Shown: positions 16,294-24,659 of the stretch, piece by piece | How positions within the stretch are numbered: position 1 is the first letter of the stretch | How the letters are laid out: every line of letters begins with the position of its first letter | DNA from: Alphaproteobacteria bacterium | GTDB lineage: Bacteria > Pseudomonadota > Alphaproteobacteria > JANQMY01 | Direction of reading: 5' to 3' | DNA length: 64,000 nt | Assembly (NCBI GenBank): GCA_028289425.1 | Contig: JANQPL010000012.1 | Location: forward strand, 1 to 64,000 | Position numbers and translations under genes: made by a program | Notes under the pieces: model-generated | Told to the model about the DNA's origin: nothing | Seen by the model: only the letters and a program-made list of their open reading frames with translations | Databases searched by the model: none

Positions 16294-16872
16294 CTAGCTT
16301 GGTTTTAACCGCGGAACAACAATCGTTCGCATCTCTTCGATGAGAGCGCAGGTGCTCGCCTCGCGCATGTCATTGATTGCGGCCCGCTTGGTTTCATCAG
16401 AAACCAAAATCCGGATGACCGCAATCCCTTGATCTTTAGGCGACTCAATGATGGGCACGGAAATGTCTTGCTTGAGATATTCGCGCGCCGAAGTCGGCCC
16501 CACCAAATCAATGGTCACGTTATCGATCGGCGTCTGGGATTCGTTGAGCAGGAAGAAGGCTTCCCGGTCGCGGGTGTAAAGCGCCAGCGACCAGAAGGTC
16601 TTCGGCACGAAGGTTTCGATGCGCAACGGCGCCTCGGTTACGTCGTAAATGCAGGTGGATACCAACATGGTGGGGTTGGCGAGTTCTTCGTTCGCAACCG
16701 TGGTCACACCGGCTTGGTGGTGAAACATGGCGTTGGCGGGCGCGTTTTCCAAAAGCCGGTTGAGCGTCACCGTGGTCAGCACGACGGGTGTGGCGTAGAC
16801 CACAACCAGGTGCACAACGGCCGCGAGAATGAGGCAGACCGTCAGCCAACGGAGTTTGGTGTTCACTGGCAT
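16294..16872 (-). CDS. DUF1254 domain membrane-anchored protein
   Basis: A 192-residue protein with an N-terminal transmembrane helix (about residues 9-30) and a periplasmic domain containing NAMFHHQAGV, LVSTCIYDVTEAPLRIE and FWSLALYTRDREAFFLLNE, features of DUF1254. It overlaps the DUF1214 gene upstream by 10 bases. The two genes correspond to the halves of the fused DUF1254-DUF1214 proteins of other bacteria. Function is unknown, though an envelope location is clear. Confidence 0.8.
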   Translation of the reverse strand: MPVNTKLRWLTVCLILAAVVHLVVVYATPVVLTTVTLNRLLENAPANAMFHHQAGVTTVANEELANPTMLVSTCIYDVTEAPLRIETFVPKTFWSLALYTRDREAFFLLNESQTPIDNVTIDLVGPTSAREYLKQDISVPIIESPKDQGIAVIRILVSDETKRAAINDMREASTCALIEEMRTIVVPRLKPS

Positions 16873-17522
16873 TCTTCAAGCACGATTTTGGGCAAGGCTT
16901 CATCATCCTCGCCGGACAACAATTCGGCATCAGCTCCGAAAATGCGGAGCACTAAATAAAACCTCTCATCTGGGCGGATCGGCAGCCACCGGTCGTAGCG
17001 CGTTTTGTCGGTCACATAGACAACAAGATCGGTCTGCAGCGGTTCCACAATGATGTCGGTGCCGAACACATTGTCCGGTGAGGCGGGCACCAACGTTTCC
17101 CGCGACAGTGTATGTGGGGCGCCGGGCAGGTCGATAATGTTGTCGGACATATCGTAGGCGGTGAGCGTCCACCATCGGGAATCGAGCGGCTTACCGCTGA
17201 CCCGATAATCGCAAGTGCCGCGCAACCGGCGACCGTCCGTGTCCGTCCGTGCCACAAACACAGCAATTTCGTCAGGCGGCAGAACAAAGGGACCTTCGCG
17301 GGCAAGCCGGGCCTCACTGTAGGGCGTTTCTATGGACTTACCGCCGAGTGTTTGAAGCTTCCATGGGCCGTAAAGGTCGTTTGCTTCCGGGCGTGTGGCA
17401 TCGATCGCCCAAACCGCCGTCAGATAACCGATGACGATTGCCGTCATCATCAGGAAAAAGCCGGCAAGGAAGCGGTCCAGCGCGGGATACAAGGCAATCG
17501 ATTTGATGTGGTCGGAAAACAC
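16863..17522 (-). CDS. DUF1214 domain membrane-anchored protein
   Basis: A 219-residue protein with one N-terminal membrane helix (about residues 20-42) and a periplasmic domain including RGTCDYRVSGKPLDSRWWTLTAYD and the C-terminal RYDRWLPIRPDERFYLVLRIFGA, which are DUF1214 hallmarks. It lies 12 bases after the PBP1A gene on the same strand and overlaps the DUF1254 gene. The pair is common in Hyphomicrobiales and probably forms one complex. No enzymatic residues are evident. Confidence 0.82.
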   Translation of the reverse strand: MFSDHIKSIALYPALDRFLAGFFLMMTAIVIGYLTAVWAIDATRPEANDLYGPWKLQTLGGKSIETPYSEARLAREGPFVLPPDEIAVFVARTDTDGRRLRGTCDYRVSGKPLDSRWWTLTAYDMSDNIIDLPGAPHTLSRETLVPASPDNVFGTDIIVEPLQTDLVVYVTDKTRYDRWLPIRPDERFYLVLRIFGADAELLSGEDDEALPKIVLEECQ

Positions 17523-17534
17523 GTCGCCTAGCTC

Positions 17535-19472
17535 CTAAAAAGGCCACCAGCCGCGGCCACGGCGGCGTGGTTTGCGGCGCCCGACACTTTCCAATTGTTC
17601 GGAGAGGTCGCGCAGGTAGCGCCGTGCTCGGTTGCTCACTTGTGCTGTCCGCATCGTTCTTTCGACACCCGGCAGCTCGGCGACCTCCTGCCCGTAATGG
17701 GCGCGGTCCATGAAATTCTTCCAAAATTGTGCGGGCAAGCTGCCGCCGCCCACCCGTTTCATGGATTCCCCATCGTCATTGCCGACCCACACGCCGGTCA
17801 CCAATGTGGGCGTATAACCGATGAACCAGGCATCCCGAAAATCTTGGCTCGTGCCGGTTTTCCCGGCGGCCGGCCGGTCGGACAGTTGGGCCGCGCGGCC
17901 GGTGCCTTCCTGCATGACCTGATAGAGCATGTAAGTCATTTCGACCGCATGCGCCCTTTCCATCACCCGTCGCTTCGGCAGTTCCCCGCGTTGGTAAAGA
18001 AACGGGCCGTCGGGGATTTGAACCGACAAAATGCCATGCCGGTCGGTGGTCATGCCGCCGGTGGCAAAGGGCACATAAGCTCCTGTCAGTTCCAACAAGG
18101 AAACTTCCGACGTACCCAGAGCAATGGAGGGATTGGGAGAGAGTTCGGACTCGATCCCCAGCCGTTGGGCAACGCCGATCACCTTGTCCCGGCCCACGGT
18201 TTCGGATACGCGCACGGCCACTGTGTTGATGGATTTCTCCAATGCCGTGCTCAGCGTGACAAATCCGCGATAATTGCCCGTCGCGTTTTGCGGTGTCCAT
18301 TTGTCGACCGTGAGGGGAGCGTCCTCCATAACGGATTCAGGCGTCATGCCTTCTTCCAGTGCCGCCAGGTAGACGAACGGTTTGAAGGCGGATCCAGGTT
18401 GCCGCTTAGCTTGGGCCGCGCGGTTGAATTGGCTTTCGTCGTAGCTGGTGCCGCCGATCATGGCGCGCACACCACCTTCAATGTCCATAGTGACGAGCGC
18501 TGCCTGATCGGCGTTGAGCACTTGGCGTTTCGGCTCCAGGCTGCTCAGCAAAGCAAGTTCGGCTTTGAGCTGAAGGGCGGGATCGAACGTGGTCTTCACC
18601 ACCACGTTCACATCGGGGCGGCCGATCAGTTCCGACAGCTCCTCGGTGACCCAGTCTACAAAGTAATTGGCCGACCCGGACGCTTCCGTCTCGACCAAGC
18701 CAGCCGGCTGAACCCGTGCAGCGAAGACCTCGCCATGGGTCGCCGCGCCAATCTCGACCATTTTGTTCAGCACCAAATTGGCGCGCCGGTGGGCCCCTTC
18801 AATATTGTTTGTGGGGGCGTAGCGAGACGGTGCCTGGGGCAGACCTGCCAACAGTGCCGCTTCCGCAATGGTCACGTAGCGCGCGGACTTGCCGAAATAG
18901 TATTGGGACGCCGCTTCCACGCCATAGGTGCCGGCGCCCAAATAGATGCGGTTGAGGTAGAGCGTCAGGATTTCGTTTTTGCTGAGATTGGCTTCCAGCC
19001 ACATGGCCAACAGCATTTCCTGCACCTTGCGTTCGAGGGTGCGTTCGGGTGTCAGGAACAGATTTTTGGCCAATTGCTGGGTGAGCGTGCTGCCGCCCTG
19101 AGCCAAACGGCCCTCTTGATAGTTCACCCAAAGCGCACGGGTGAGGCCCCGCAGGTCTATGCCGTAGTGCTGGAAGAAGCGGCGATCTTCAATGGCCAGG
19201 AAGGCATCGATCAGGTGTTTGGGCAGTTCGTCCAGGGGCACCAGGCTGCCGTAGCGGGCGCCGCGCTTCATCAGGATCTCGCCGTCACGGTCAAGGAAGG
19301 TGATGCTCGGCGCGCCTTGTTGATCCCAGATCGCGGACAGGCTCGGCGGTTTGGGTAACAATGCCGCCGCGTAGCCCACAAAGCCGATCAAGCCCACAGT
19401 GAGCGACATGGAAATCGCGATGAACGCGTTGCGGCCGTATCGCCGCCAACTCTTTCGGGAAGATGCGCTCAT
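17535..19472 (-). CDS. Penicillin-binding protein 1A family peptidoglycan synthase
   Basis: A 645-residue bifunctional murein synthase. One membrane anchor (about 14-38) is followed by the GT51 glycosyltransferase with the catalytic Glu in AIEDRRFF (E95) and GGSTLTQQLAKNLFL. The transpeptidase domain has RQPGSAFKPF (nucleophile S361, K364), KSIN (S413) and AGKTGTSQD (K537). The C-terminus is basic (RRKPRRRGRGW). It polymerises and cross-links the cell wall. It heads a probable operon with the DUF1214 and DUF1254 genes. Confidence 0.95.
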   Translation of the reverse strand: MSASSRKSWRRYGRNAFIAISMSLTVGLIGFVGYAAALLPKPPSLSAIWDQQGAPSITFLDRDGEILMKRGARYGSLVPLDELPKHLIDAFLAIEDRRFFQHYGIDLRGLTRALWVNYQEGRLAQGGSTLTQQLAKNLFLTPERTLERKVQEMLLAMWLEANLSKNEILTLYLNRIYLGAGTYGVEAASQYYFGKSARYVTIAEAALLAGLPQAPSRYAPTNNIEGAHRRANLVLNKMVEIGAATHGEVFAARVQPAGLVETEASGSANYFVDWVTEELSELIGRPDVNVVVKTTFDPALQLKAELALLSSLEPKRQVLNADQAALVTMDIEGGVRAMIGGTSYDESQFNRAAQAKRQPGSAFKPFVYLAALEEGMTPESVMEDAPLTVDKWTPQNATGNYRGFVTLSTALEKSINTVAVRVSETVGRDKVIGVAQRLGIESELSPNPSIALGTSEVSLLELTGAYVPFATGGMTTDRHGILSVQIPDGPFLYQRGELPKRRVMERAHAVEMTYMLYQVMQEGTGRAAQLSDRPAAGKTGTSQDFRDAWFIGYTPTLVTGVWVGNDDGESMKRVGGGSLPAQFWKNFMDRAHYGQEVAELPGVERTMRTAQVSNRARRYLRDLSEQLESVGRRKPRRRGRGWWPF

Positions 19473-19837
19473 TCCTGGACCGCCAGTTGCCTCGTGCCGT
19501 CGACTTACATGGGTTTAGGGAAGTTCGCCAGAAAACGCTGCGCCCACCCGCTGGTTTTCTGCGGGCAACGTCCGCCGCCAATTTGACCATAATGGGGCGC
19601 GCGCGCTGAACAGCACCTGAAAATGGCCGGCAATCGGGTCAAAACAAGCATCAGAAAAACCCACCAACAAACTGATAGTTAATAGAAAACGACAACTTAG
19701 TTACTGTTTGCTTGAGGAGGCGGCAGAAGCACCGTTTTTGTCTCAAAGTGGCACGGCCAACACCCTATATCTATCTTGGCGCGCCGGGCTTCGGTGCTCT
19801 ATGTCTGATGTTCTTCCAATAATGATGGTGATGACCG
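19473..19837. other. Intergenic region between divergent PBP1A and SDR genes
   Basis: About 365 bases that must hold promoters for both directions. The part near 19640-19720 is AT-richer. No strong hairpin, repeat or convincing small gene was seen. Confidence 0.5.
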
Positions 19838-20641
19838 ATGGACTTAGGTTTGCTGGGCAAAACGGCTTTGGTGACGGGGGCTAATCGCGGGACGGGGGCG
19901 GCAATTGCCCGGACCCTGGCATCGGAAGGGGCCCTTGTGCTGGTTCACCGGTTGGCGCAAGACGCTCCGGACCCCACCACGGACCAGATCGTGGCGGATG
20001 GCGGCCAGGCGATCTCGGTCTGCGGCAATATCACCACGGAATCGGGGGCCGATGGGCTTGCCCATTCACTGGCGGAAAAGGCGGACTCCATCGATGTGCT
20101 GGTCAACAATTACGGGACGGCGGAAGCCGGCCAGTGGATCGACCTGACCGCCCAGGAATGGACGGATATGTACGAAAAGAACGTGCTCTCCGCCACGCGC
20201 TGTATCGAGCGGTTTTTGCCCAGCATGCGCGACAAGGGCTGGGGCCGGATCATCCAAGTGGGCACCATCGGATCCTTCCGGCCCAATGCGCGCATGCCCC
20301 ATTACTACGCCGCGAAGGCCGCTCTGGCGGCAGCCACCGTCAGTCTTGCAAAAGAACTCGCCGGCACCGGCATAACGGTGAACACGGTCAGCCCCGGTCT
20401 CATAAAAACGGCCGAGGTGGAAGCGCATTTCCTGGCGATGGGTGAGCGCAAAGGGTGGGGCAATGATTGGGCGACGGTGGAAAAGAAAGCGCTGGAACGC
20501 ATGGGCGGTAATCCGCTGGGGCGCATCGCTCTGCCGGAAGAGGTAGGCGATCTTGTCGCGTTTGTAGCCAGCACCCGGGCGGATTATATCAACGGCGAGA
20601 ATATTCGCATCGACGGCGGATCCATCGACGCGCCTTATTAG
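19838..20641 (+). CDS. SDR family NAD(P)-dependent oxidoreductase
   Basis: A 267-residue classical short-chain dehydrogenase. The cofactor motif TGANRGTGAAIA, NNYG, the catalytic Tyr-Lys in YYAAKAAL and the C-terminal GENIRIDGG are all visible. The serine position reads VGTIGSF, giving a usable Ser-Tyr-Lys triad. It lies 48 bases before two acyl-CoA dehydrogenase genes on the same strand, suggesting a shared role in degradation of a carboxylic or terpenoid acid. The substrate is not determined. Confidence 0.9.
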   Translation: MDLGLLGKTALVTGANRGTGAAIARTLASEGALVLVHRLAQDAPDPTTDQIVADGGQAISVCGNITTESGADGLAHSLAEKADSIDVLVNNYGTAEAGQWIDLTAQEWTDMYEKNVLSATRCIERFLPSMRDKGWGRIIQVGTIGSFRPNARMPHYYAAKAALAAATVSLAKELAGTGITVNTVSPGLIKTAEVEAHFLAMGERKGWGNDWATVEKKALERMGGNPLGRIALPEEVGDLVAFVASTRADYINGENIRIDGGSIDAPY

Positions 20642-20689
20642 GGCGCAGACAGAAGCCCCCAATCAGGGGGCAGACATAAGAGGCGGGGA

Positions 20690-21838
20690 ATGTTGCCCTT
20701 TCGGTTTGACTATCATGACTTGCCCGGGGAAGCCCTGGCATTGCAGGGGGAAGTGCGGGCGTTTCTGGCGGAAACGCTGAAGGACTATCCGGAAGTAAAA
20801 CGGGCGCGCAATTGGAGCCGGTTTGACGCCGATTTTTCACAGAAGCTTGCGGCCCAAGGTTGGATCGGGCTCACTTGGCCGAAGCAGTATGGCGGCCAAG
20901 AACGCTCCGCCCTCGAACGGTATGTGCTGTTGGAGGAGTTGCTATCCGCCGGAGCGCCGGTTGCGGCCCACTGGATTGGCGACCGGCAAAGCGGTCCGTT
21001 ACTGCTGCGGTTCGGTACACAGGAACAGCGCGATACATACCTTCCGAAGATCGTGTCGGGCGAGGCTTTCTTTTGCATCGGCATGAGCGAGCCCGACAGC
21101 GGTTCGGACCTGGCAAGTGTGCGCACCAAAGCGGAGCCGGTCGACGGCGGCTATGTGGTGAACGGAACCAAGCTGTGGACCTCCAACGCATGGCAGTGCC
21201 ATTTCATGATCGGGTTATTCCGTACACCCACACAAGAGGAGGGGCGGCATGCGGGCCTGTCTCAGTTCTTGGTGGATTTGTCGGGGGACGGTATTACGCG
21301 CCGCCCCATCACCGACCAGACGGGAGGTCGCGAATTTACGGAAGTGGTTTTCGAAGACGCTTTCGTGCCGGCGACTGCCCTGGTGGGGAAAGAAGGTGAT
21401 GGCTGGGGACAAGTCATGTCAGAACTGGCGTTCGAGCGTAGCGGTCCCGAACGGTATTTGTCGAGCTTGCGGCTTGTGTTGAAAACCATGGACCGTATCG
21501 GCCCGGACCCAACCGAAGAACAAGCGGTTGTGATCGGCCGCATCATCGCGCAGCTTTACACCATGCGGCGCATGTCGCTTTCGGTAGCCGGCATGTTGGA
21601 AGCCGGCGAAAATCCAAACTTGGAGGCTGCTGTCGTCAAGGATCTGGGCGCTGTCTTCGAACAAGGCATTCCGCAAATCGCACATGATCTGTTCGGCGAC
21701 GATGTGGACCCGGACAGCGATGATGATTTCGAAGCGGTCATGGCTTACCTCACCCAAGGGTCTGTGTCGTTCTCCCTGCGCGGTGGGACGCGGGAAATCC
21801 TGCGCGGCATCATCGCCCGCGGCCTTGGTTTGCGATAA
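20690..21838 (+). CDS. Acyl-CoA dehydrogenase
   Basis: A 382-residue flavoprotein. FCIGMSEPDSGSDLASVRTKAEPVDGGYVVNGTKLWTSNAW is the standard FAD and substrate-binding middle (key parts SEPxSGSDL and NGxKxWxSxA), and the C-terminal FSLRGGTREILRGIIARGLGL closes the family pattern. It oxidises an acyl-CoA at the alpha-beta bond, passing electrons to ETF. SD gaggcgggga precedes the ATG. It is followed 10 bases later by a second, shorter acyl-CoA dehydrogenase, so the two may form a heteromer. Confidence 0.92.
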   Translation: MLPFRFDYHDLPGEALALQGEVRAFLAETLKDYPEVKRARNWSRFDADFSQKLAAQGWIGLTWPKQYGGQERSALERYVLLEELLSAGAPVAAHWIGDRQSGPLLLRFGTQEQRDTYLPKIVSGEAFFCIGMSEPDSGSDLASVRTKAEPVDGGYVVNGTKLWTSNAWQCHFMIGLFRTPTQEEGRHAGLSQFLVDLSGDGITRRPITDQTGGREFTEVVFEDAFVPATALVGKEGDGWGQVMSELAFERSGPERYLSSLRLVLKTMDRIGPDPTEEQAVVIGRIIAQLYTMRRMSLSVAGMLEAGENPNLEAAVVKDLGAVFEQGIPQIAHDLFGDDVDPDSDDDFEAVMAYLTQGSVSFSLRGGTREILRGIIARGLGLR

Positions 21839-21848
21839 GAGGTGGGGT

Positions 21849-22832
21849 ATGAGCGAAACACGTAATCTCCTGGAAGAAACCGCCAACAAAGTTTTCGAAG
21901 AATGCGTCACCCAAGACGTACGGGATGCGGCTGAAGAGGGCGCTTGGCAACAGGCTGCTTGGGCGACTACCGAAACGTCTGGCCTAACACGCGCCTTTGC
22001 GGAAGAAGAAGCCGTCGCGTGGGAGGACGCGTATGTGCTGTTCCGTGCCGCCGGCGCTCATCGCGTGCCGTTTCCGTTTTCGGAAACGCTGATTGCCGGC
22101 TGGTTGCTGAAGTCGGCCGGCCTCGACGTACCGGAAGGGCCGATCACCATCGTCGTTGCTAATGACGCCGATGCAACGCTTTCGCGCGTGCCTTGGGGGC
22201 GGGATGCGGCCTTCCTTGTGGTCGCTCGCGGTCAGCAGGTTCAGCTTTTTGAGAAATCACAGATCACGGCCGCGCCTGGAAAGAACATGGCCCGGGAGCC
22301 TCGGGACACGGTGGAAGTTTCGGGCACTCCCATGGCGGAAAAAGGCTTCGAGACTGCATCAGATGTGGCTCGGCATCTGGGTGCACTTGCACGCTCGGCG
22401 CAGATGGCGGGGGCGCTTGGCTGGATGCTGAGCACGTCGGTCGAATATGCCAACGATCGGGTTCAGTTCGGCCGGGCGCTTGGTAAGTTCCAAGCAATCC
22501 AGCAGCAGTTAGCGGTGCTGTCCACAGAGGCGGCGGCGGCCGACCATGCGGCGATGGTGGCGTTTACCGCCATGGGCGAAATCTTGCCCGAAACAAGAAT
22601 CGCCGTTGCGAAGGTGCGCGCCGGCGAGGCTGCCGGCAGAGCCGCCGCCATTGCTCATCAAGTGCACGGTGCCATCGGTTTTACCCGGGAACACGCACTG
22701 CACACGGCAACACGGCGCTTATGGTCTTGGCGGGCTGAGTTCGGCGCTGAACGCTATTGGGCGGACAAGCTGGGCCGAGCTGCTCTGGCGCAAGGGTCCG
22801 AGCAGCTCTGGCCCACATTGGCGCGGGCATGA
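21849..22832 (+). CDS. Acyl-CoA dehydrogenase family protein (short partner)
   Basis: A 327-residue acyl-CoA dehydrogenase-like protein starting at ATG 21849 after gaggtgggg. The C-terminal helical domain is clear: YANDRVQFGRALGKFQAIQQQLA and HQVHGAIGFTREHALHTATRRLWSWRAEFG. The middle beta domain is short and lacks the usual SEPxxGSD block, so it probably cannot act alone. Together with the preceding full-length gene it resembles the alpha2beta2 acyl-CoA dehydrogenases known from steroid side-chain degradation. That comparison is inference. Confidence 0.85.
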   Translation: MSETRNLLEETANKVFEECVTQDVRDAAEEGAWQQAAWATTETSGLTRAFAEEEAVAWEDAYVLFRAAGAHRVPFPFSETLIAGWLLKSAGLDVPEGPITIVVANDADATLSRVPWGRDAAFLVVARGQQVQLFEKSQITAAPGKNMAREPRDTVEVSGTPMAEKGFETASDVARHLGALARSAQMAGALGWMLSTSVEYANDRVQFGRALGKFQAIQQQLAVLSTEAAAADHAAMVAFTAMGEILPETRIAVAKVRAGEAAGRAAAIAHQVHGAIGFTREHALHTATRRLWSWRAEFGAERYWADKLGRAALAQGSEQLWPTLARA

Positions 22833-22857
22833 TCACGGTCTTGGAGCCTTCTTCAAT

Positions 22858-23532
22858 CTAGTAGATCGGATCGCAAGCGATCACATGACCGTTATAAGCG
22901 TTGACCGTCAGCCGTATGGGGCTGCCATATTTGTCGTAACTGTGCGCGTAATAATGTCCGTGGCGCATGCGAACCCGGTGCACACGATGAAATCCCTGAT
23001 GTGCCAGCCGATGCCTTAGTTGGCGTACGGATAAATAATCGTTGTGATGGCCATAGCCGCCCGCTGAAAGATATTTCTTGCGGATGAGTTCGCCGGAATA
23101 TGCGTCGAATGCGACGCGCACGTACCGGCCGCGCCGGTCATAGGCCCGTGCCACGTAGCGGTCCCCGCGCCGGTCTATAAATTCGATGCCGTAAAACCCG
23201 CGATGGCGCAGAATGCGGCGGATGACGCGCCGGGGCAGATGCCCATCGTGATAGCTGTGGTGGCGGCTGCCGTATCCATCGCGGTGTCGGCGGCGTTCAC
23301 CATATTCGGCCGGTTGCACACGCTCGGTTACCGCTTTGCCGCGCTCGTTACCGCGATTCACCCGAGCCTTTCCGCCGTAGTTGGGCGGTGCACTCAGCTT
23401 TTCCGGGGGCCCCGACGAGTAGACGCCCGTCGCAGGAGAGGGCCCGCTGGCCGCTGCAAATGTGGGGGCTGACATTACCAACGCAATCGCGGCCGCTCCC
23501 GATAAACCGCGTATTAGGGAAGACATGAACAT
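22858..23532 (-). CDS. Periplasmic protein with two PepSY-like repeats
   Basis: A 224-residue secreted protein. The signal peptide is about residues 1-28, ending in PTFAAASG. A low-complexity His/Arg/Tyr-rich middle is followed by two related units, RRILRHRGFYGIEFIDRRGDRYVARAYD...VRVAFDAYSGELI and LRHRLAHQGFHRVHRVRMRHGHYYAHSYD...IRLTVNAYNGHVI. Both have PepSY-like helix-hairpin topology. The start at 23532 is chosen over longer in-frame options because it begins at the signal peptide. It is divergent from a second PepSY-like gene next to a two-component system. Confidence 0.75.
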   Translation of the reverse strand: MFMSSLIRGLSGAAAIALVMSAPTFAAASGPSPATGVYSSGPPEKLSAPPNYGGKARVNRGNERGKAVTERVQPAEYGERRRHRDGYGSRHHSYHDGHLPRRVIRRILRHRGFYGIEFIDRRGDRYVARAYDRRGRYVRVAFDAYSGELIRKKYLSAGGYGHHNDYLSVRQLRHRLAHQGFHRVHRVRMRHGHYYAHSYDKYGSPIRLTVNAYNGHVIACDPIY

Positions 23533-23654
23533 AATTCCAACTCCATTTCCGAGAACATTCGGTCGATGCGTGCTATCTTGGCATTTGGTCTCTGAACTGG
23601 AGCTGGGCGTGCTATTCATCGCGCGTTCAGAGGGGAATCCGTAGTAGTCGCCAG

Positions 23655-23954
23655 ATGATGAACGCCGTCCGCCTTTTGTTTGTCTGTTTGTGTCTAGGAC
23701 TTGGCTTCGCCGTGCCCACGACGAACGTGGCTCATGCGTGCGAAGGGGTTTCTTCGGCACAAGGCGTTTCCATGAGAACGATCGTAAGCCGAATCAGGCA
23801 GCATTTGCGTGATCCGGGTGGACGGGTCTTAAGGGCCTGCACCGTTCGCAGTGGTGGACGCACGGTCATTGAGGTGAGATGGCTGACATCGAGCGATCGT
23901 GTCGTGTTCGTAACAGTCGATGCGAAAACCGGGGCAATCCTAGATACGCGGTGA
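23655..23954 (+). CDS. Small periplasmic PepSY-like protein
   Basis: A 99-residue protein with a signal peptide (about residues 1-28, cleaved near AHA) and one PepSY-like unit: MRTIVSRIRQHL ... RVLRACTVRSGGRTVIEVRWLTSSDRVVFVTVDAKTGAILDTR. It ends 6 bases before the response regulator gene and is probably co-transcribed with it. PepSY proteins often sit next to PhoPQ-like systems and may tune the sensor, but that is inference. Confidence 0.8.
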   Translation: MMNAVRLLFVCLCLGLGFAVPTTNVAHACEGVSSAQGVSMRTIVSRIRQHLRDPGGRVLRACTVRSGGRTVIEVRWLTSSDRVVFVTVDAKTGAILDTR

Positions 23955-23960
23955 TTTACT

Positions 23961-24656
23961 ATGCGGCTCCTTGTTGTTGAAGATGATCTGGACTTATCAC
24001 GGCAGCTTGTCACGGCCTTGTCCGATGCGGGTTATGCGGTCGACGCGGCCAATGATGGTGAAGAGGCCCATTTCTTGGGCGAGACCGAACCTTATGACGC
24101 CGTAATTCTGGACTTGGGCCTGCCGGAGATGGATGGCGTGACCGTCCTTGAAAAATGGCGCCGCGACGGCCACTCCATGCCGGTTCTGATCTTGACCGCG
24201 CGGGACCGTTGGCGCGACAAGGTTGCCGGATTTGATGCGGGTGCGGACGATTATGTGGCGAAACCATTTCACACCGAAGAATTGTTGGCGCGGCTGCGCG
24301 CGCTGTTGCGGCGTGCGGCGGGCCATGCCTCGCCGGAACTGGAATGCGGTCCGCTGACCATCGATACGCGTGCGGCTAAGGTGATGGTGGACGGCACGCC
24401 CATCAAGCTCACATCGCTTGAATATCGCCTGCTTGCCTATTTGATGCATCACCGCGGAAAAGTCGTGTCCCGTACGGAATTGGTCGAGCACTTGTACGAC
24501 CAGGATTTTGACCGGGATTCCAACACCATTGAGGTGTTTGTGGGCCGCCTGCGCAAGAAGCTTGGCGTAAACCTCATTCACACCGTGCGCGGACTGGGTT
24601 ATCGTCTGGCCGACCCGGCGGAAGACGCCGCAGGGCAAGCAGAAGGTAAAGCATAG
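23961..24656 (+). CDS. Response regulator, OmpR/PhoP family
   Basis: A 231-residue regulator. The receiver domain has EDD near residue 6-8, the phospho-acceptor Asp in DAVILDLGLPEMDG, the Thr in LILTARD and the Lys in VAKPFH. The winged-helix DNA-binding domain ends in NTIEVFVGRLRKKLGVNLIHTVRGLGYRL. It is downstream of a PepSY gene and upstream of its sensor with a 3-base gap. The group resembles PhoP/FeuP regulators that govern envelope responses. Confidence 0.93.
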   Translation: MRLLVVEDDLDLSRQLVTALSDAGYAVDAANDGEEAHFLGETEPYDAVILDLGLPEMDGVTVLEKWRRDGHSMPVLILTARDRWRDKVAGFDAGADDYVAKPFHTEELLARLRALLRRAAGHASPELECGPLTIDTRAAKVMVDGTPIKLTSLEYRLLAYLMHHRGKVVSRTELVEHLYDQDFDRDSNTIEVFVGRLRKKLGVNLIHTVRGLGYRLADPAEDAAGQAEGKA

Positions 24657-24659
24657 ACT

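Noticed and set aside
17595-19358. Open antisense frame of 587 codons inside the PBP1A gene
   Set aside because: High-GC codon shadow; no family features, while the opposite strand is a full PBP1A with all motifs.
23533-23760. N-terminal extension of the PepSY-like protein
   Set aside because: It would overlap the divergent gene, and a clear signal peptide begins at 23532 instead.
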